Shown one piece after another: positions 1 to 8,169 of a stretch of DNA of 64,000 bases. This stretch comes from a virus. The first letter of the stretch is position 1. Each line of letters opens with the position of its first letter. The position numbers were made by a program, and so were the translations under genes. Below the pieces are notes generated by a model. It saw nothing but the letters and a program-made list of their open reading frames with translations, had not been told where the DNA came from and made no database searches. Where the stretch lies: the IMG/VR virus record IMGVR_UViG_3300020213_000027, positions 1-64,000 of that record, one strand, 5' to 3'.

Positions 1-69
1 TGGAGAAATACCCTTCTGTTTGGCAGTTAAAGTATGAAAAAATTTACGTTGGGCGTCCGATTTGTACAT
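1..69 (-). CDS. Truncated small phage protein (left edge)
   Basis: An ATG at the complement of 67-69 opens 23 codons that run off the left edge, beginning MYKSDAQRKFFHT. The start sits just after the stop of the next upstream gene, with GGA about ten bases before it. The run AQRKFF is typical of very small basic phage proteins of unknown function. Nothing more can be said without the missing sequence. Confidence 0.5.
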   Translation of the reverse strand, partial: MYKSDAQRKFFHTLTAKQKGISP

Positions 70-71
70 TT

Positions 72-248
72 TTATATTCCGTATGATTTTTTAGGTTTAA
101 CATGAGCTAAGGATTTACCCGAATGAGCTGCCTTCATCATTTTTTCTTTACCATACTTTTTCATGCCAATTTTGGCAGCAACTGCAGCAGGATTTTTAGC
201 TCCAGATTTCTCTACTTTTTCTTTTAGTTTTTTAAATCCCATGTACAT
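72..248 (-). CDS. Small basic hypothetical protein
   Basis: About 58 residues and very lysine rich (KIGMKKYGKEKMMKAA). The first possible ATG is at 260, but GGAAA lies correctly spaced before the ATG at 248, so I chose that start; it overlaps the end of the tail-fibre gene by a few bases. It follows the tail fibre in the late operon. The lysine-rich KxGMKKYGKEKM pattern recurs in small phage proteins of unknown role. Confidence 0.6.
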   Translation of the reverse strand: MYMGFKKLKEKVEKSGAKNPAAVAAKIGMKKYGKEKMMKAAHSGKSLAHVKPKKSYGI

Positions 249-249
249 A

Positions 250-2946
250 TTAATTTCCAACTCTATTTACATTAATATTTGAGAAAGAAGCTCCATTGGG
301 AGTCGCATTAAGAGATCCACCTGAATCTTGGAAGAGATAGACTTTTAACTTATCTCCTGCCAAAAGAGGTAAGCTAATTATTCCTTGAACTATTTGGTTA
401 GAAACTGGTCCACCAATACCATTAGAATTTGCAAAATTATAAAAATCAGAACCATTTTTGTTAAGTGTGAATTGTCTTCTACCAGTAGCATTTTGATCCA
501 TTTCAAGCATGGAAGAGATTGTATATATCCCACTTACAGGAATAGTGATCTCACCTGTTGACGTATTCATAGAATTATGAGTATCATGATATTTAGAAGT
601 CCATATTATATATGTAGGAGTAATATTAGAAATAGATTGAGATGCTGTTCTTGAATAAGATAAAGCTACTGTTTCTACTGAGCTAATATTAGATGGACCT
701 TGAACTTGTTCAACAGCAAATACATTAGTTCCAGTACCTGTCAATAATGTTCTTGATCCTCCAGAACTTTGCGCAACATAAACCCCTGCATATTCACCTG
801 CATTCAGTTTAATCGTTTGTGATAAAGTCTGTGACCACGATAATCCAGTAGAAGTCTGCGGATATAGCAATGTTCGAGCAACAACGGTAGAACCATTCTT
901 TTTGAACATTAAGTCTAACACAACATTCAGAAAATTGGCACTATCCCAAGTTTGGGTCGTTGTTAGTCTGTAATAACCACTGACTGGAGCTGTAAAGCTA
1001 CTTCCAGAAAAAGCCGAGTGAGTATCGTAAGTAGTAGTTGCATAAGGAACCGCTGTATCTGTACCAGTAGGAATAGAAGTTCCTGCTGTATTAGCTACGC
1101 TAGCTGCAACAACTCTAGTAGCAGCATCATTACTAAATAAAACATTAGCTCCGTTATAAAATTCTTCTACGATTAAATACCCTGAACCACCAGCATAACC
1201 AGCTACACCAGTTCCTGCTGCACCTGCTGCACCAGCAGCTCCTACACCGTAAGAATATGTTGCACTTGGAGAAGTAATAATTTGTTCAAAATAGCTACCT
1301 GAAGCTCCACCACCACCAGCAAATCTAGTTGCAGTATCGCCAATAGCTCCTCCACCTCCGCCGCCAGTATTAGTAGATCCAGTAAAAGTACCAGCAGATG
1401 CAGGTGTTCCACCAGCTCCACCACCACCAAAAACACCATTACCTCCAGATCCACCAACTGGAGTAGTAGTGCTAGCTGTAGCATAAACTGCTGTTCCTCC
1501 TGGTCCACCTAGTAATGAAACACTAGGAGAACCAGAATTAGCATTCGGTGTACCACCACCACCTGATCCAGAACTTCCTGTACCTACAGCTCCGCCGCCG
1601 CCACCACTTGCAGTATAACTACTAAAAGTTGTATCGCCGCCAGTACCACCATTACCACCGCCACTCGTTGCACTTCCACCACCACCACCGCCAGCTCCAA
1701 TTGCAATAACTCTAATTGCCAAAACATTACTTGGAGTTGTGTAAGTACCAGAACCAGATGAAAATATTTGTTTAGTATTAGCTTTAGGAATTACACCATT
1801 TGCAACAACTTGTGGACCAACAGAAAAATTATCAAATTTAACAGTAAAATTATTAGTAGTAGCTGTTGCTGTGTGAATAATTAATCTATAACTAGTTGAA
1901 TTTGGAGCAGTTTGAAAAATAGCTTTGAAGGTAGATGGAGTTGTAGAACTGTTAGAAATAAGAACTGCAGGAGATATAGGAATTAATGCTGCATTAGTTA
2001 CATCATAAAGAAATGCTTCTAAATCAGAATTACCAGCATTTGTGGAAGTTGTTCCATCATTAAGAGGAGCAGTACTTGCATTTGAAGCTGTAAATGTTCC
2101 GGTATCAATTAAATAATCAAAAGAAACTGACAATACTTTTGCTTTGTCTGCTGCATCAATTGTAAAAGCGTAACCAACACCTTCACCTTGTCTATTTGCT
2201 GCTCCTGATTTAGTCCAAAGAAATGATCCTGTTCCTCGTAATGGAGTAGTAGGAGTTCTAGTCCAAGTACTATTTGGTGCTCCACCAGTTCCATCGACTG
2301 GAATATTTTGAGCCGCATCTGCATAAGTCGACCAACCAGTTGTGTCTACTTCAGCATTTGGATTTGAACTGAGATAGTTAACTCCTCCAGCAGATTCAAC
2401 TTGCCAAGAAGGAATTCCACCTACAGTTTTTAAAACTTGATTAGCAGTACCAGCAGGAAGTTTAGAAAGAGTATTTGAAGCAGATGCATAAAGGGTATCG
2501 CCAGTTGTATAAGTAGATTGAGCAGTTCCACCATTTGTAGCTGGAAGAGTTCCAGTTACTCCAGTAGTGAGAGAAACATTTGTAACTGTATTTGTTGAAC
2601 CAGAAATTGATTTATTAGTTAAAATATCTGTAGTATCTTTACCAACTAATGTATCAGTAGCATTTGGAACAGTGGTCGTGCCAGAGGTATTAAGAGTAAG
2701 AGTTCCTGCTCCACTAACCAAAGTAGCAGCTGTTGCACCACTAAGAGTATTGTTAGAGTTTCCTAAATTTTTATTAGTAAGAGTAGAAGTTTTAGCTTCT
2801 TGAACAATAGGATCAGCAGAAGAAGTGTATCCTTCATATTTATCAGTTGCGACATTATAAGCGATTTCTCCTTTTTCAGAAACAACTGAACCTGCTTGTG
2901 GATCAACCACTACTGATTTTTTAATTTTAAAACTATTTGTACTCAT
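250..2946 (-). CDS. Tail fibre / tip adhesin with Gly-rich and C1q-like modules
   Basis: An 898-residue virion adhesin. The N-terminal part (about 1-190) has the repeats LTNKNL and SGSTNTVTNVSL common in phage fibre shafts. Residues about 415-590 are extremely glycine rich (GAGGGGGG, SGGGNGG). Two jelly-roll modules resembling C1q/TNF domains follow (about 600-750 and 755-898), each with the pattern HSAFSGSSFTAPVSGYYRLT or HDTHNSMNTSTGEITIPVSG. Gly-rich tips and C1q-like heads are known in receptor-binding ends of phage fibres, so this is the best candidate for host recognition. It sits first in the window's late block, downstream of the motif at 3461. Function is inferred from composition and module order. 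Confidence 0.8.
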   Translation of the reverse strand: MSTNSFKIKKSVVVDPQAGSVVSEKGEIAYNVATDKYEGYTSSADPIVQEAKTSTLTNKNLGNSNNTLSGATAATLVSGAGTLTLNTSGTTTVPNATDTLVGKDTTDILTNKSISGSTNTVTNVSLTTGVTGTLPATNGGTAQSTYTTGDTLYASASNTLSKLPAGTANQVLKTVGGIPSWQVESAGGVNYLSSNPNAEVDTTGWSTYADAAQNIPVDGTGGAPNSTWTRTPTTPLRGTGSFLWTKSGAANRQGEGVGYAFTIDAADKAKVLSVSFDYLIDTGTFTASNASTAPLNDGTTSTNAGNSDLEAFLYDVTNAALIPISPAVLISNSSTTPSTFKAIFQTAPNSTSYRLIIHTATATTNNFTVKFDNFSVGPQVVANGVIPKANTKQIFSSGSGTYTTPSNVLAIRVIAIGAGGGGGGSATSGGGNGGTGGDTTFSSYTASGGGGGAVGTGSSGSGGGGTPNANSGSPSVSLLGGPGGTAVYATASTTTPVGGSGGNGVFGGGGAGGTPASAGTFTGSTNTGGGGGGAIGDTATRFAGGGGASGSYFEQIITSPSATYSYGVGAAGAAGAAGTGVAGYAGGSGYLIVEEFYNGANVLFSNDAATRVVAASVANTAGTSIPTGTDTAVPYATTTYDTHSAFSGSSFTAPVSGYYRLTTTQTWDSANFLNVVLDLMFKKNGSTVVARTLLYPQTSTGLSWSQTLSQTIKLNAGEYAGVYVAQSSGGSRTLLTGTGTNVFAVEQVQGPSNISSVETVALSYSRTASQSISNITPTYIIWTSKYHDTHNSMNTSTGEITIPVSGIYTISSMLEMDQNATGRRQFTLNKNGSDFYNFANSNGIGGPVSNQIVQGIISLPLLAGDKLKVYLFQDSGGSLNATPNGASFSNINVNRVGN

Positions 2947-2973
2947 ATATTATATTCTTTCTATATTCCAGAA

Positions 2974-3447
2974 TTAAGTTTGAAGAAACGATTTTGCTGT
3001 AAATTTAAGTTTTCCAACATAACTTGCGCCGCTAAGGTTAGAAGAGGTATATTGAACTTGCCCAGCGTTTGTAATGCTAAATACAACTCCTGATAATCCA
3101 GTAAAATTTTGGGCAATAGTCCAAGTTGCAGCTGTGCTCAAATAAGTCACATAGATTTGACCGCATTCAGATAATTCTGATGATGCTGTTGATCGATATA
3201 AACTATAGGAAATTATTGCAGATCTTACTACTGTAGAATCAAAAGATAAACCAGTAATGTCAGCAACTGAAGCTTGATTATTAGCTACTGTAAAATTTGT
3301 AAGTAATATGTCCGAAAGTCCAACAGTAAAATTTAAAACATTAGTAATTGCTACTAATAAGTCAGAAAGGTCAGATCCCCAAGCTGGATTTTGACCCTGA
3401 ACAGGTATAGAATAAGTAGAACCATCTATTATTACGGATATAGCCAT
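2974..3447 (-). CDS. Putative tail-fibre-associated structural protein
   Basis: 157 residues beginning MAISVIIDGSTYSIPVQGQN with WGSDLSDLLVAITNVL after it, then a Ser/Thr-rich beta-type remainder. This N-terminal layout is familiar from small phage virion proteins encoded beside tail fibres; I know no function for the family. The start has AGGAG eight bases upstream and lies just behind the late-promoter motif at 3461-3483, so it is the first gene of a short transcript that continues into the fibre. Confidence 0.6.
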   Translation of the reverse strand: MAISVIIDGSTYSIPVQGQNPAWGSDLSDLLVAITNVLNFTVGLSDILLTNFTVANNQASVADITGLSFDSTVVRSAIISYSLYRSTASSELSECGQIYVTYLSTAATWTIAQNFTGLSGVVFSITNAGQVQYTSSNLSGASYVGKLKFTAKSFLQT

Positions 3448-3460
3448 GAAACTCCTAGGA

Positions 3461-3483
3461 TCTCTATATATACTTGTTAATTT
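3461..3483 (-). promoter_or_regulatory. Late-promoter-type motif
   Basis: On the minus strand this reads AAATTAACAAGTATATATAG followed by AGA, about 15 bases before the start of the 157-residue gene. It is one of nine copies in the window sharing the core TTAACAAGTRTATATAG, nearly all at the heads of minus-strand transcription units. No sigma70 -35 hexamer sits at the usual distance. A phage-specific late promoter is my inference. Confidence 0.7.
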
Positions 3484-3531
3484 ATTGGGGAATTTTTTAA
3501 AATAATCAGAATAAATCTAAGTTATTAGAAC

Positions 3532-3951
3532 TTAAGGTATAAAGATTCTTTTTTTAGATTTAGGAGGATTTCCTTGTAAATGGCACCAACCTTCAGTATG
3601 ATCTGGAGATTCTAGCCACAATCCTATTTTTTCTAATATATTTAAGTTATTAAGACACCACTCATCTAGTTTGCCGTCTGTATCTTCTAAATCAACAGCA
3701 AACGCATTAAGATGCTGAGAACCCATAGGCACCTTAGAAATAGCATAATTCGAACCTAATTTTTCTTTATAGATTCGAATATGATCTTCCATTTTTCTAA
3801 ATCCACTAGTTATGGATCTATATGATCCAAATTTTTCCAATAAGTCATTAACTTTAGGAATAAGGGTGTTCATATTTTGAATTTGTTTATCATTCAATTC
3901 ATCATACTTAGTTTGACCTAAGTACTCTAATACACTAATATATTTCATCAT
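3532..3951 (-). CDS. M15-family peptidase (endolysin candidate)
   Basis: 139 residues with the peptidase M15 zinc site: SQHLNAFAVDLED gives His80 and Asp87, and EGWCHLQG gives His124. Members cleave D-Ala or L-Ala-D-Glu bonds in peptidoglycan stem peptides. There is no signal peptide, so it would need a holin or other route to reach the wall. It overlaps the preceding SRSRKK gene by an ATGA junction. Two lytic transglycosylases elsewhere (32.3 and 38.0 kb) attack the glycan chain. Whether this one acts at lysis or is a virion component cannot be told from sequence. Confidence 0.8.
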   Translation of the reverse strand: MMKYISVLEYLGQTKYDELNDKQIQNMNTLIPKVNDLLEKFGSYRSITSGFRKMEDHIRIYKEKLGSNYAISKVPMGSQHLNAFAVDLEDTDGKLDEWCLNNLNILEKIGLWLESPDHTEGWCHLQGNPPKSKKRIFIP

Positions 3952-4157
3952 TTTCTATATGCTTTTTTTAATTCAGGACAATGAAAGGACCAATCCTTGA
4001 TATTCCAACTATTTGACTCTTTTCGATAAGCTTTACCATTTTGTGGAGCTTCATCTTCGGGTTTGTTTCTGACAGCTCGATTTGCTTTTCTTTTAGGAAA
4101 TTTCGTACTTCCATTTTGTTGATCAGTAAAATAGGGTTTTTTTCTACTTCTACTCAT
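3948..4157 (-). CDS. SRSRKK-type small phage protein
   Basis: 69 residues, strongly basic, starting MSRSRKKPYFTDQQ and ending SWNIKDWSFHCPELKKAYRK. I recognise the SRSRKK start and the KRxANRxVR middle as a widespread small phage protein, but no function is known to me. It overlaps its neighbours at both ends, showing tight translational coupling inside the late operon. Confidence 0.65.
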   Translation of the reverse strand: MSRSRKKPYFTDQQNGSTKFPKRKANRAVRNKPEDEAPQNGKAYRKESNSWNIKDWSFHCPELKKAYRK

Positions 4158-4329
4158 CTTCTGATCTAAAAATATTAGTAACTACTTCAAAATGTCTATA
4201 ATCTTCCCAAATCATAGAAACAAAGACCTGTATACAAATAGAATTTTCGAATACATCTAATACAAAATAATAATTAGAATCTAGATCTTTATATCTTGCT
4301 TGAACAATATCACCACGTTTAATGTACAT
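4150..4329 (-). CDS. Small GD-type (SH3-like) protein
   Basis: 59 residues from the ATG at 4329, chosen because MYIKRGDIVQARY matches the start of at least eight similar small proteins in this window; a longer reading begins at 4347. The pattern is a K-x-GD-IV strand, alternating beta residues and a C-terminal NIFRSEDE, as expected for a small SH3-like barrel. Function unknown. It is the only clear member in the late block; the rest are in the plus-strand half. Confidence 0.6.
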   Translation of the reverse strand: MYIKRGDIVQARYKDLDSNYYFVLDVFENSICIQVFVSMIWEDYRHFEVVTNIFRSEDE

Positions 4330-4681
4330 GTTTATTAAGTGGTTCAATTTTATCTAAATTAATTAGATCTATATCCCATCTATCATAGGCTTCTTCATTA
4401 AAATAGGTTCTACCATCTGAGGAAATATAAAAAACATCGCTTAATAAAACTTTATACATATTAGAAATATTAATTATGCATTGAGCTACATTTATACTAT
4501 TTGAGTAATTAATAGATAAACTTAATAAAACTTCATCTGGATAATGCTCATCTATTATTAAGTAAGCAAAAGGAAGAACAGTTTTATCTTCTGCTACTAC
4601 TAAGATATTATCATGCTTAAAATAAGTAAAATATTCAGCAGATAATATTTTTTGGATATCTAAAAGAATGGGTTGTTCCAT
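4319..4681 (-). CDS. Hypothetical protein behind a late motif
   Basis: About 120 residues (MEQPILLDIQKILSAEYF). A GTG six bases further upstream is also possible. The late-promoter motif overlaps the start, leaving almost no room for a ribosome-binding site, so the transcript could be leaderless. The sequence has no motif that I recognise. It runs into the GD-type gene with a short overlap. Confidence 0.6.
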   Translation of the reverse strand: MEQPILLDIQKILSAEYFTYFKHDNILVVAEDKTVLPFAYLIIDEHYPDEVLLSLSINYSNSINVAQCIINISNMYKVLLSDVFYISSDGRTYFNEEAYDRWDIDLINLDKIEPLNKHVH

Positions 4682-4700
4682 AATCACACTTGTTAATTAT
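4681..4700 (-). promoter_or_regulatory. Late-promoter-type motif (divergent -10 part)
   Basis: Minus-strand ATAATTAACAAGTGTGATTA, sharing the invariant AATTAACAAGTG with the other copies but lacking the TATATA part. It lies between the stop of the hypothetical gene's neighbour (Mom-like gene, ending at 4708) and the start at 4681. Confidence 0.5.
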
Positions 4701-4707
4701 AGCACAA

Positions 4708-6108
4708 CTAGATATCAAATTTCCACACATATCCTTTATAAGATCTCTTATATTTAATAGCTTGTCCAATATTACTATTTTGAAATCCGGCCTCTTTAGC
4801 TTTAATAGCTGAGTTAAATTTAATAACTTCATTAGTTTCATTATGGGTGCCAATTACGGCTTTAGAATTCATTTTGGAAGTCTGTAGGCGTCTTTCAGGA
4901 CGTTTAGAAGCTTCACCACCAGCTATTGCACCAGGAAGTCTAGAAGCGTTATATTCCGCTTCTGGAAGAAGAGGAGAGGGATTTTCTTGTTTCCATATAG
5001 TAGATATGACATATCGACATTTTTTGCAATAGCAATCAAAAACATTTCTATCCTCTAAAAAAGTATAATTTTGTAGTTCTTTATATTTGAAACACTTAGA
5101 ACACTCTCTATTTTCTATATTATCAATAAGTTTATTAATTTTTGGTATTTTCATTCCAATAGGAAGTTTTTGAGGATTTATTTTGTGGTATTGTGCTCTA
5201 ATTTGCGATAATTTTTCTTTTGTTTCTTCTGAATGGATGTAACCTTGCGTTCCTTCGCCTCCTTCTGTTTCGTTTGTTAGATCATTTCCAAGATCATTAT
5301 AGTATTTAATCCAAAATGTTTCTTTATCATTTAATAAATCATAATTAAATACGTTCTCTATCACTATAACTTTAGGTTTTAGTTGTTGATTATATAAGGA
5401 TTTAATCCAATTTTGTTTTCTATTGTGCCCTTCTAAAGAAGAAGGTTTAAAATGTTCATAAGGTCTATTTAAACCTGTTGTAGATTTGCCGACATATCTA
5501 ATCACAGATGTTAAAGGATCTTGTAATCCGTATATTATATTTAATGAAGTTTCTTTTAAATAAAAGACAAACTTATATTTTTGTAACTCTAGTATTTTAA
5601 GGAGGTTTTCTAACTTTGCTTGTTCTATTTCTTTTCTATTATTCTTTTTTGCCCTGTCCCAAACTTGTTTTTTATGTATTCTATTTTTATCTACATCTTC
5701 ATAATGATAATTTTCTGGAGTTTTTCCCAAATACTTAAAATTACTAGCTTTATAAACTGTTCCGACATGATTTTGAGTAGGATCTGCAAAAGTAACAATT
5801 GAATCATAATCTGTATTTATTTTAAGCCATCTTAGACATTTAGAAATAAAATAGGATTCAGAATTTTTTGGTGTGTCATCTATCAATACTAGTCTATTTA
5901 ATTCAATAGTTTTATATCCTTTAGGAACACGAATATTTTGTCTAGAAGGATTAGAAAAAGTACATACACCAAGTACTTGATTATTTAATTTTAATAAAAA
6001 ACCATAGCGTATAGACCCAGATTTTTTAGTATAGTGATTCTGTTTAATAAAATCTCTACAAATATTTTTGTTCGTGTCTAATTCAATTATAAAATCTTTT
6101 ATCTTCAT
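4708..6108 (-). CDS. mom: Mom-like DNA modification protein fused to GIY-YIG endonuclease
   Basis: 466 residues with two distinct parts. Residues 1 to about 170 resemble the Mom family, a GNAT-like fold that modifies adenine in phage DNA: IELNRLVLIDDTPKNSESYF, then ADPTQNHVGTVYKASNFKYL. From about 190 the sequence becomes a homing-endonuclease module: IYGLQDPLTSVIRYVGKS is the GIY-YIG core, followed by an NUMOD3-like helix (HSEETKEKLSQIRAQ), a four-cysteine zinc knuckle (ECSKCFKY, CYCKKC) and a C-terminal NUMOD-like repeat ending YKGYVWKFDI. A G+C-richer segment (about 4880-4985) separates the last two. It could be a true fusion or a homing gene caught after invading mom. The Mom assignment is by motif recognition; whether phage DNA is modified is unknown. 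Confidence 0.7.
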   Translation of the reverse strand: MKIKDFIIELDTNKNICRDFIKQNHYTKKSGSIRYGFLLKLNNQVLGVCTFSNPSRQNIRVPKGYKTIELNRLVLIDDTPKNSESYFISKCLRWLKINTDYDSIVTFADPTQNHVGTVYKASNFKYLGKTPENYHYEDVDKNRIHKKQVWDRAKKNNRKEIEQAKLENLLKILELQKYKFVFYLKETSLNIIYGLQDPLTSVIRYVGKSTTGLNRPYEHFKPSSLEGHNRKQNWIKSLYNQQLKPKVIVIENVFNYDLLNDKETFWIKYYNDLGNDLTNETEGGEGTQGYIHSEETKEKLSQIRAQYHKINPQKLPIGMKIPKINKLIDNIENRECSKCFKYKELQNYTFLEDRNVFDCYCKKCRYVISTIWKQENPSPLLPEAEYNASRLPGAIAGGEASKRPERRLQTSKMNSKAVIGTHNETNEVIKFNSAIKAKEAGFQNSNIGQAIKYKRSYKGYVWKFDI

Positions 6109-6184
6109 ATTATTTATATTAAGCTAAATTTGTTTATTTGTCAAATAGTTTTTTAAAATGGCTTTATTATGTATTATAAGAAAT

Positions 6185-6212
6185 AAAAAAGGGAGCCGAT
6201 TTCTCAGCTCCC
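6185..6212 (-). terminator. Rho-independent terminator after capsid gene
   Basis: On the minus strand GGGAGC pairs with GCTCCC (6191-6196 with 6207-6212) around a ten-base loop, followed by six T. It lies downstream of the major capsid gene and before the Mom-like gene, so capsid transcripts can end here. Confidence 0.85.
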
Positions 6213-6244
6213 CTCTTAATTTTTATTAGTTATTAACTAACTAA

Positions 6245-7471
6245 TTATGAATTTACGATTGCTGTTATAATGACATTTCTTCCAGGAGCCGCACAGAAGA
6301 GGGCCATGTCTGAGAATGCTCGGAGTTCAACCCCTGCGCTATTTTCAAGCTCACGGAAGAAGTTTCCTTCCATTCCAGGTCTCTTGAAAGTAACATCAGT
6401 GCTGCCTACTCTTGCAAATTCCTTAAGATCAAGGATATAAGCATAACCTTCTTTGACATAAATAGAAGGTTCGATAGTAACCATACCATTTTGTCCATAG
6501 AACTTGATGGATTTTCCACCGTTGTTCATTTCAGAAGGACCGTATGATTGATCATATCGTCTAAGAGCAGCTTGTTCAGAAAGAAGATCTGCCCAAGTTT
6601 TCGGGTTAACCATCACAGTTACATCACTGTCCAAGCCCTTTGCTACTGCAGAAGCAATAGCTCTTTCAATTTTAGCAAGAGAAAGAGAAGCTGAACCAGC
6701 AGAGTAAGTATTTCCAGACCAGAGCGAGAACGCACTAGCAGAAATGTTGAAAAGAGTTCCAGTGTTTGTCAAGATTTTATGAACACCAGCAAACTCATTG
6801 CCGTAAGCACCTTTATGCCAAATAACGTCAGTACCGGTAGTTCCAGCAGGAAGCAAATCAACAGTGACAGTTCTAGCAGAAAGATCTACAGAGCTAACAT
6901 TAGCATTACCACGAGAAGTGGTACCAGCAGAATCACGAATTTCGATTGGCATATTTTCAGCGCCAGCCCAAATTCCAGGAGCGAATTCTGTAGTAGTAAT
7001 AGTAATAACATTACCAGCTGTAGAAGCTACTGTGCCATAACCCATTTGACCATAAAGAAGCTCAATTTCAAGCTTTTTGGTGATCGAACGAAGCATGTTT
7101 GCAACCAAGAACTTGGTAGCATCCATAAATGCTTTAGAGCCGCCTTGAGCAGCACGTGAAGCAGCAGTATATCCAAGAACAGATCTTAGAACTACTGGGT
7201 TACCACGAACTTGAGCATCTTTAATCTGTCCAGCTACAGGAGCGTTAAGATTAAAAGCGTCATCATCGCTAGAAGCGAAGGTAACACCATGTTCATGTCC
7301 AAGAATAACTGGTTGATGGTAAAGATTACCAGGTTGTTTTTCTTTAGAAATAAACTCGATCATACGATAAAGTTTAAGTCCTTCAGGAATAAGATTTTCC
7401 AATTTGTCAGCATACGTCTCTTTGAAAAGACCGTTAAGTGTATCTGAGAAAGTATTTGCACTATTTGCCAT
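6245..7471 (-). CDS. Major capsid protein
   Basis: 408 residues starting MANSANTFSDTLNGLFKETY, with LENLIPEGLKLYRMIEFISK and a C-terminal receptor-like stretch ending AAPGRNVIITAIVNS. Length, position between scaffold-like and terminator, and overall pattern match major capsid proteins of HK97 fold in podovirus-type phages (P22-like coat group). It is the fourth gene read from the 9161 late motif side, behind its own leader, and ends at a strong terminator, consistent with very high expression. Assignment rests on context and pattern, not on a search. Confidence 0.8.
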   Translation of the reverse strand: MANSANTFSDTLNGLFKETYADKLENLIPEGLKLYRMIEFISKEKQPGNLYHQPVILGHEHGVTFASSDDDAFNLNAPVAGQIKDAQVRGNPVVLRSVLGYTAASRAAQGGSKAFMDATKFLVANMLRSITKKLEIELLYGQMGYGTVASTAGNVITITTTEFAPGIWAGAENMPIEIRDSAGTTSRGNANVSSVDLSARTVTVDLLPAGTTGTDVIWHKGAYGNEFAGVHKILTNTGTLFNISASAFSLWSGNTYSAGSASLSLAKIERAIASAVAKGLDSDVTVMVNPKTWADLLSEQAALRRYDQSYGPSEMNNGGKSIKFYGQNGMVTIEPSIYVKEGYAYILDLKEFARVGSTDVTFKRPGMEGNFFRELENSAGVELRAFSDMALFCAAPGRNVIITAIVNS

Positions 7472-7502
7472 ATAAAATATCCTCTATTTATTAAATTAGT
7501 TT

Positions 7503-7946
7503 TTAAGCTTTAGAAACGCGATAATCAACAATCAATGTAGCTGTAAGACTAGTTGAAGAAAGATCTCCAGACCAATCAACAGATACTGCAATATTTCCAC
7601 TAGCGGTAACACCAGTAGTAGAAGCACCTTTTCTGGTAACTGTAGCAGTTCCAGAAGAAAGATTGACCAACTGAACATCAAGCAACTTTTCAACAGTTCC
7701 TAGACTAGACATCAACACACCAAAAATACCATTAGCATCTACAGGAGTAGTAAAAGTAGTGCCGGTATCAATAGCTGTTGCTGCAGCAGTAAGACCTTCT
7801 GTAGCAAGAGTCATAGCAGCTGAAAGATCAGAAGCATGAGTTTTGCTAGCAGGGGTAGCGTTAAAGGTGATTGTAAAAGGGACAGCTAGGCGTTTTTCTC
7901 GAAGCTTATAATCTTCAACACCTGAATTTTTATCTCTATGAGACAT
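7503..7946 (-). CDS. Probable capsid-associated (decoration) protein
   Basis: 147 residues, Ala/Thr/Ser rich and beta-type (TGTTFTTPVDANGIFGVLMSS), placed directly upstream of the capsid gene. Size and position fit a head decoration or capsid-stabilising protein. It is preceded by a 145-base leader and a late motif at 8091, giving it and the capsid gene their own promoter. Function inferred from position only. Confidence 0.6.
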   Translation of the reverse strand: MSHRDKNSGVEDYKLREKRLAVPFTITFNATPASKTHASDLSAAMTLATEGLTAAATAIDTGTTFTTPVDANGIFGVLMSSLGTVEKLLDVQLVNLSSGTATVTRKGASTTGVTASGNIAVSVDWSGDLSSTSLTATLIVDYRVSKA

Positions 7947-7949
7947 GTT

Positions 7950-8090
7950 TATTCTCCATTCAAATTAAAGTTAGTTATTAAAATTAAAATACCATTTTTG
8001 GTTCTTTAATCTTTAATTCTCATGGCAGGTAGGGTAGACTATCGCTTTTGGTAGATAGCATCCCCTGAAGGGAAATAAAGTAGAGGACCA
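7950..8090 (-). promoter_or_regulatory. Structured leader of the capsid transcript
   Basis: Between the late motif and the start of the decoration gene is a 140-base untranslated stretch on the minus strand. It contains G+C-richer blocks that can fold (CCCTTCAGGGG near 8065-8085; GCTATC with GATAGT around an AAAAGC loop near 8035-8060). A stabilising or translation-boosting leader is plausible for a capsid mRNA; no known riboswitch was recognised. Confidence 0.4.
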
Positions 8091-8113
8091 CTTAATACTA
8101 CTTGTTAATTTTT
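8091..8113 (-). promoter_or_regulatory. Late-promoter-type motif
   Basis: Minus-strand AAAATTAACAAGTAGTATTA. It shares the AATTAACAAGT core with the other copies; the TATA part is shifted (TAGTATTAAG). It lies upstream of the decoration and capsid genes. Confidence 0.6.
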
Positions 8114-8169
8114 ACACTTCCTTGTGTAAATAATTATTGACTTTTATAAGTTATTGATTTTATTGACTA

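Noticed and set aside
1242-2324. Long reading frames in other frames under the tail fibre (Leu/Val-rich)
   Set aside because: They are shadows of the repetitive Gly/Ser-rich fibre gene; composition is that of its codons read out of frame.
4847-5032. Plus-strand frame opposite the Mom/GIY-YIG gene
   Set aside because: It coincides with the G+C-rich insert, lacks a ribosome-binding site and lies inside a well-supported minus-strand gene.
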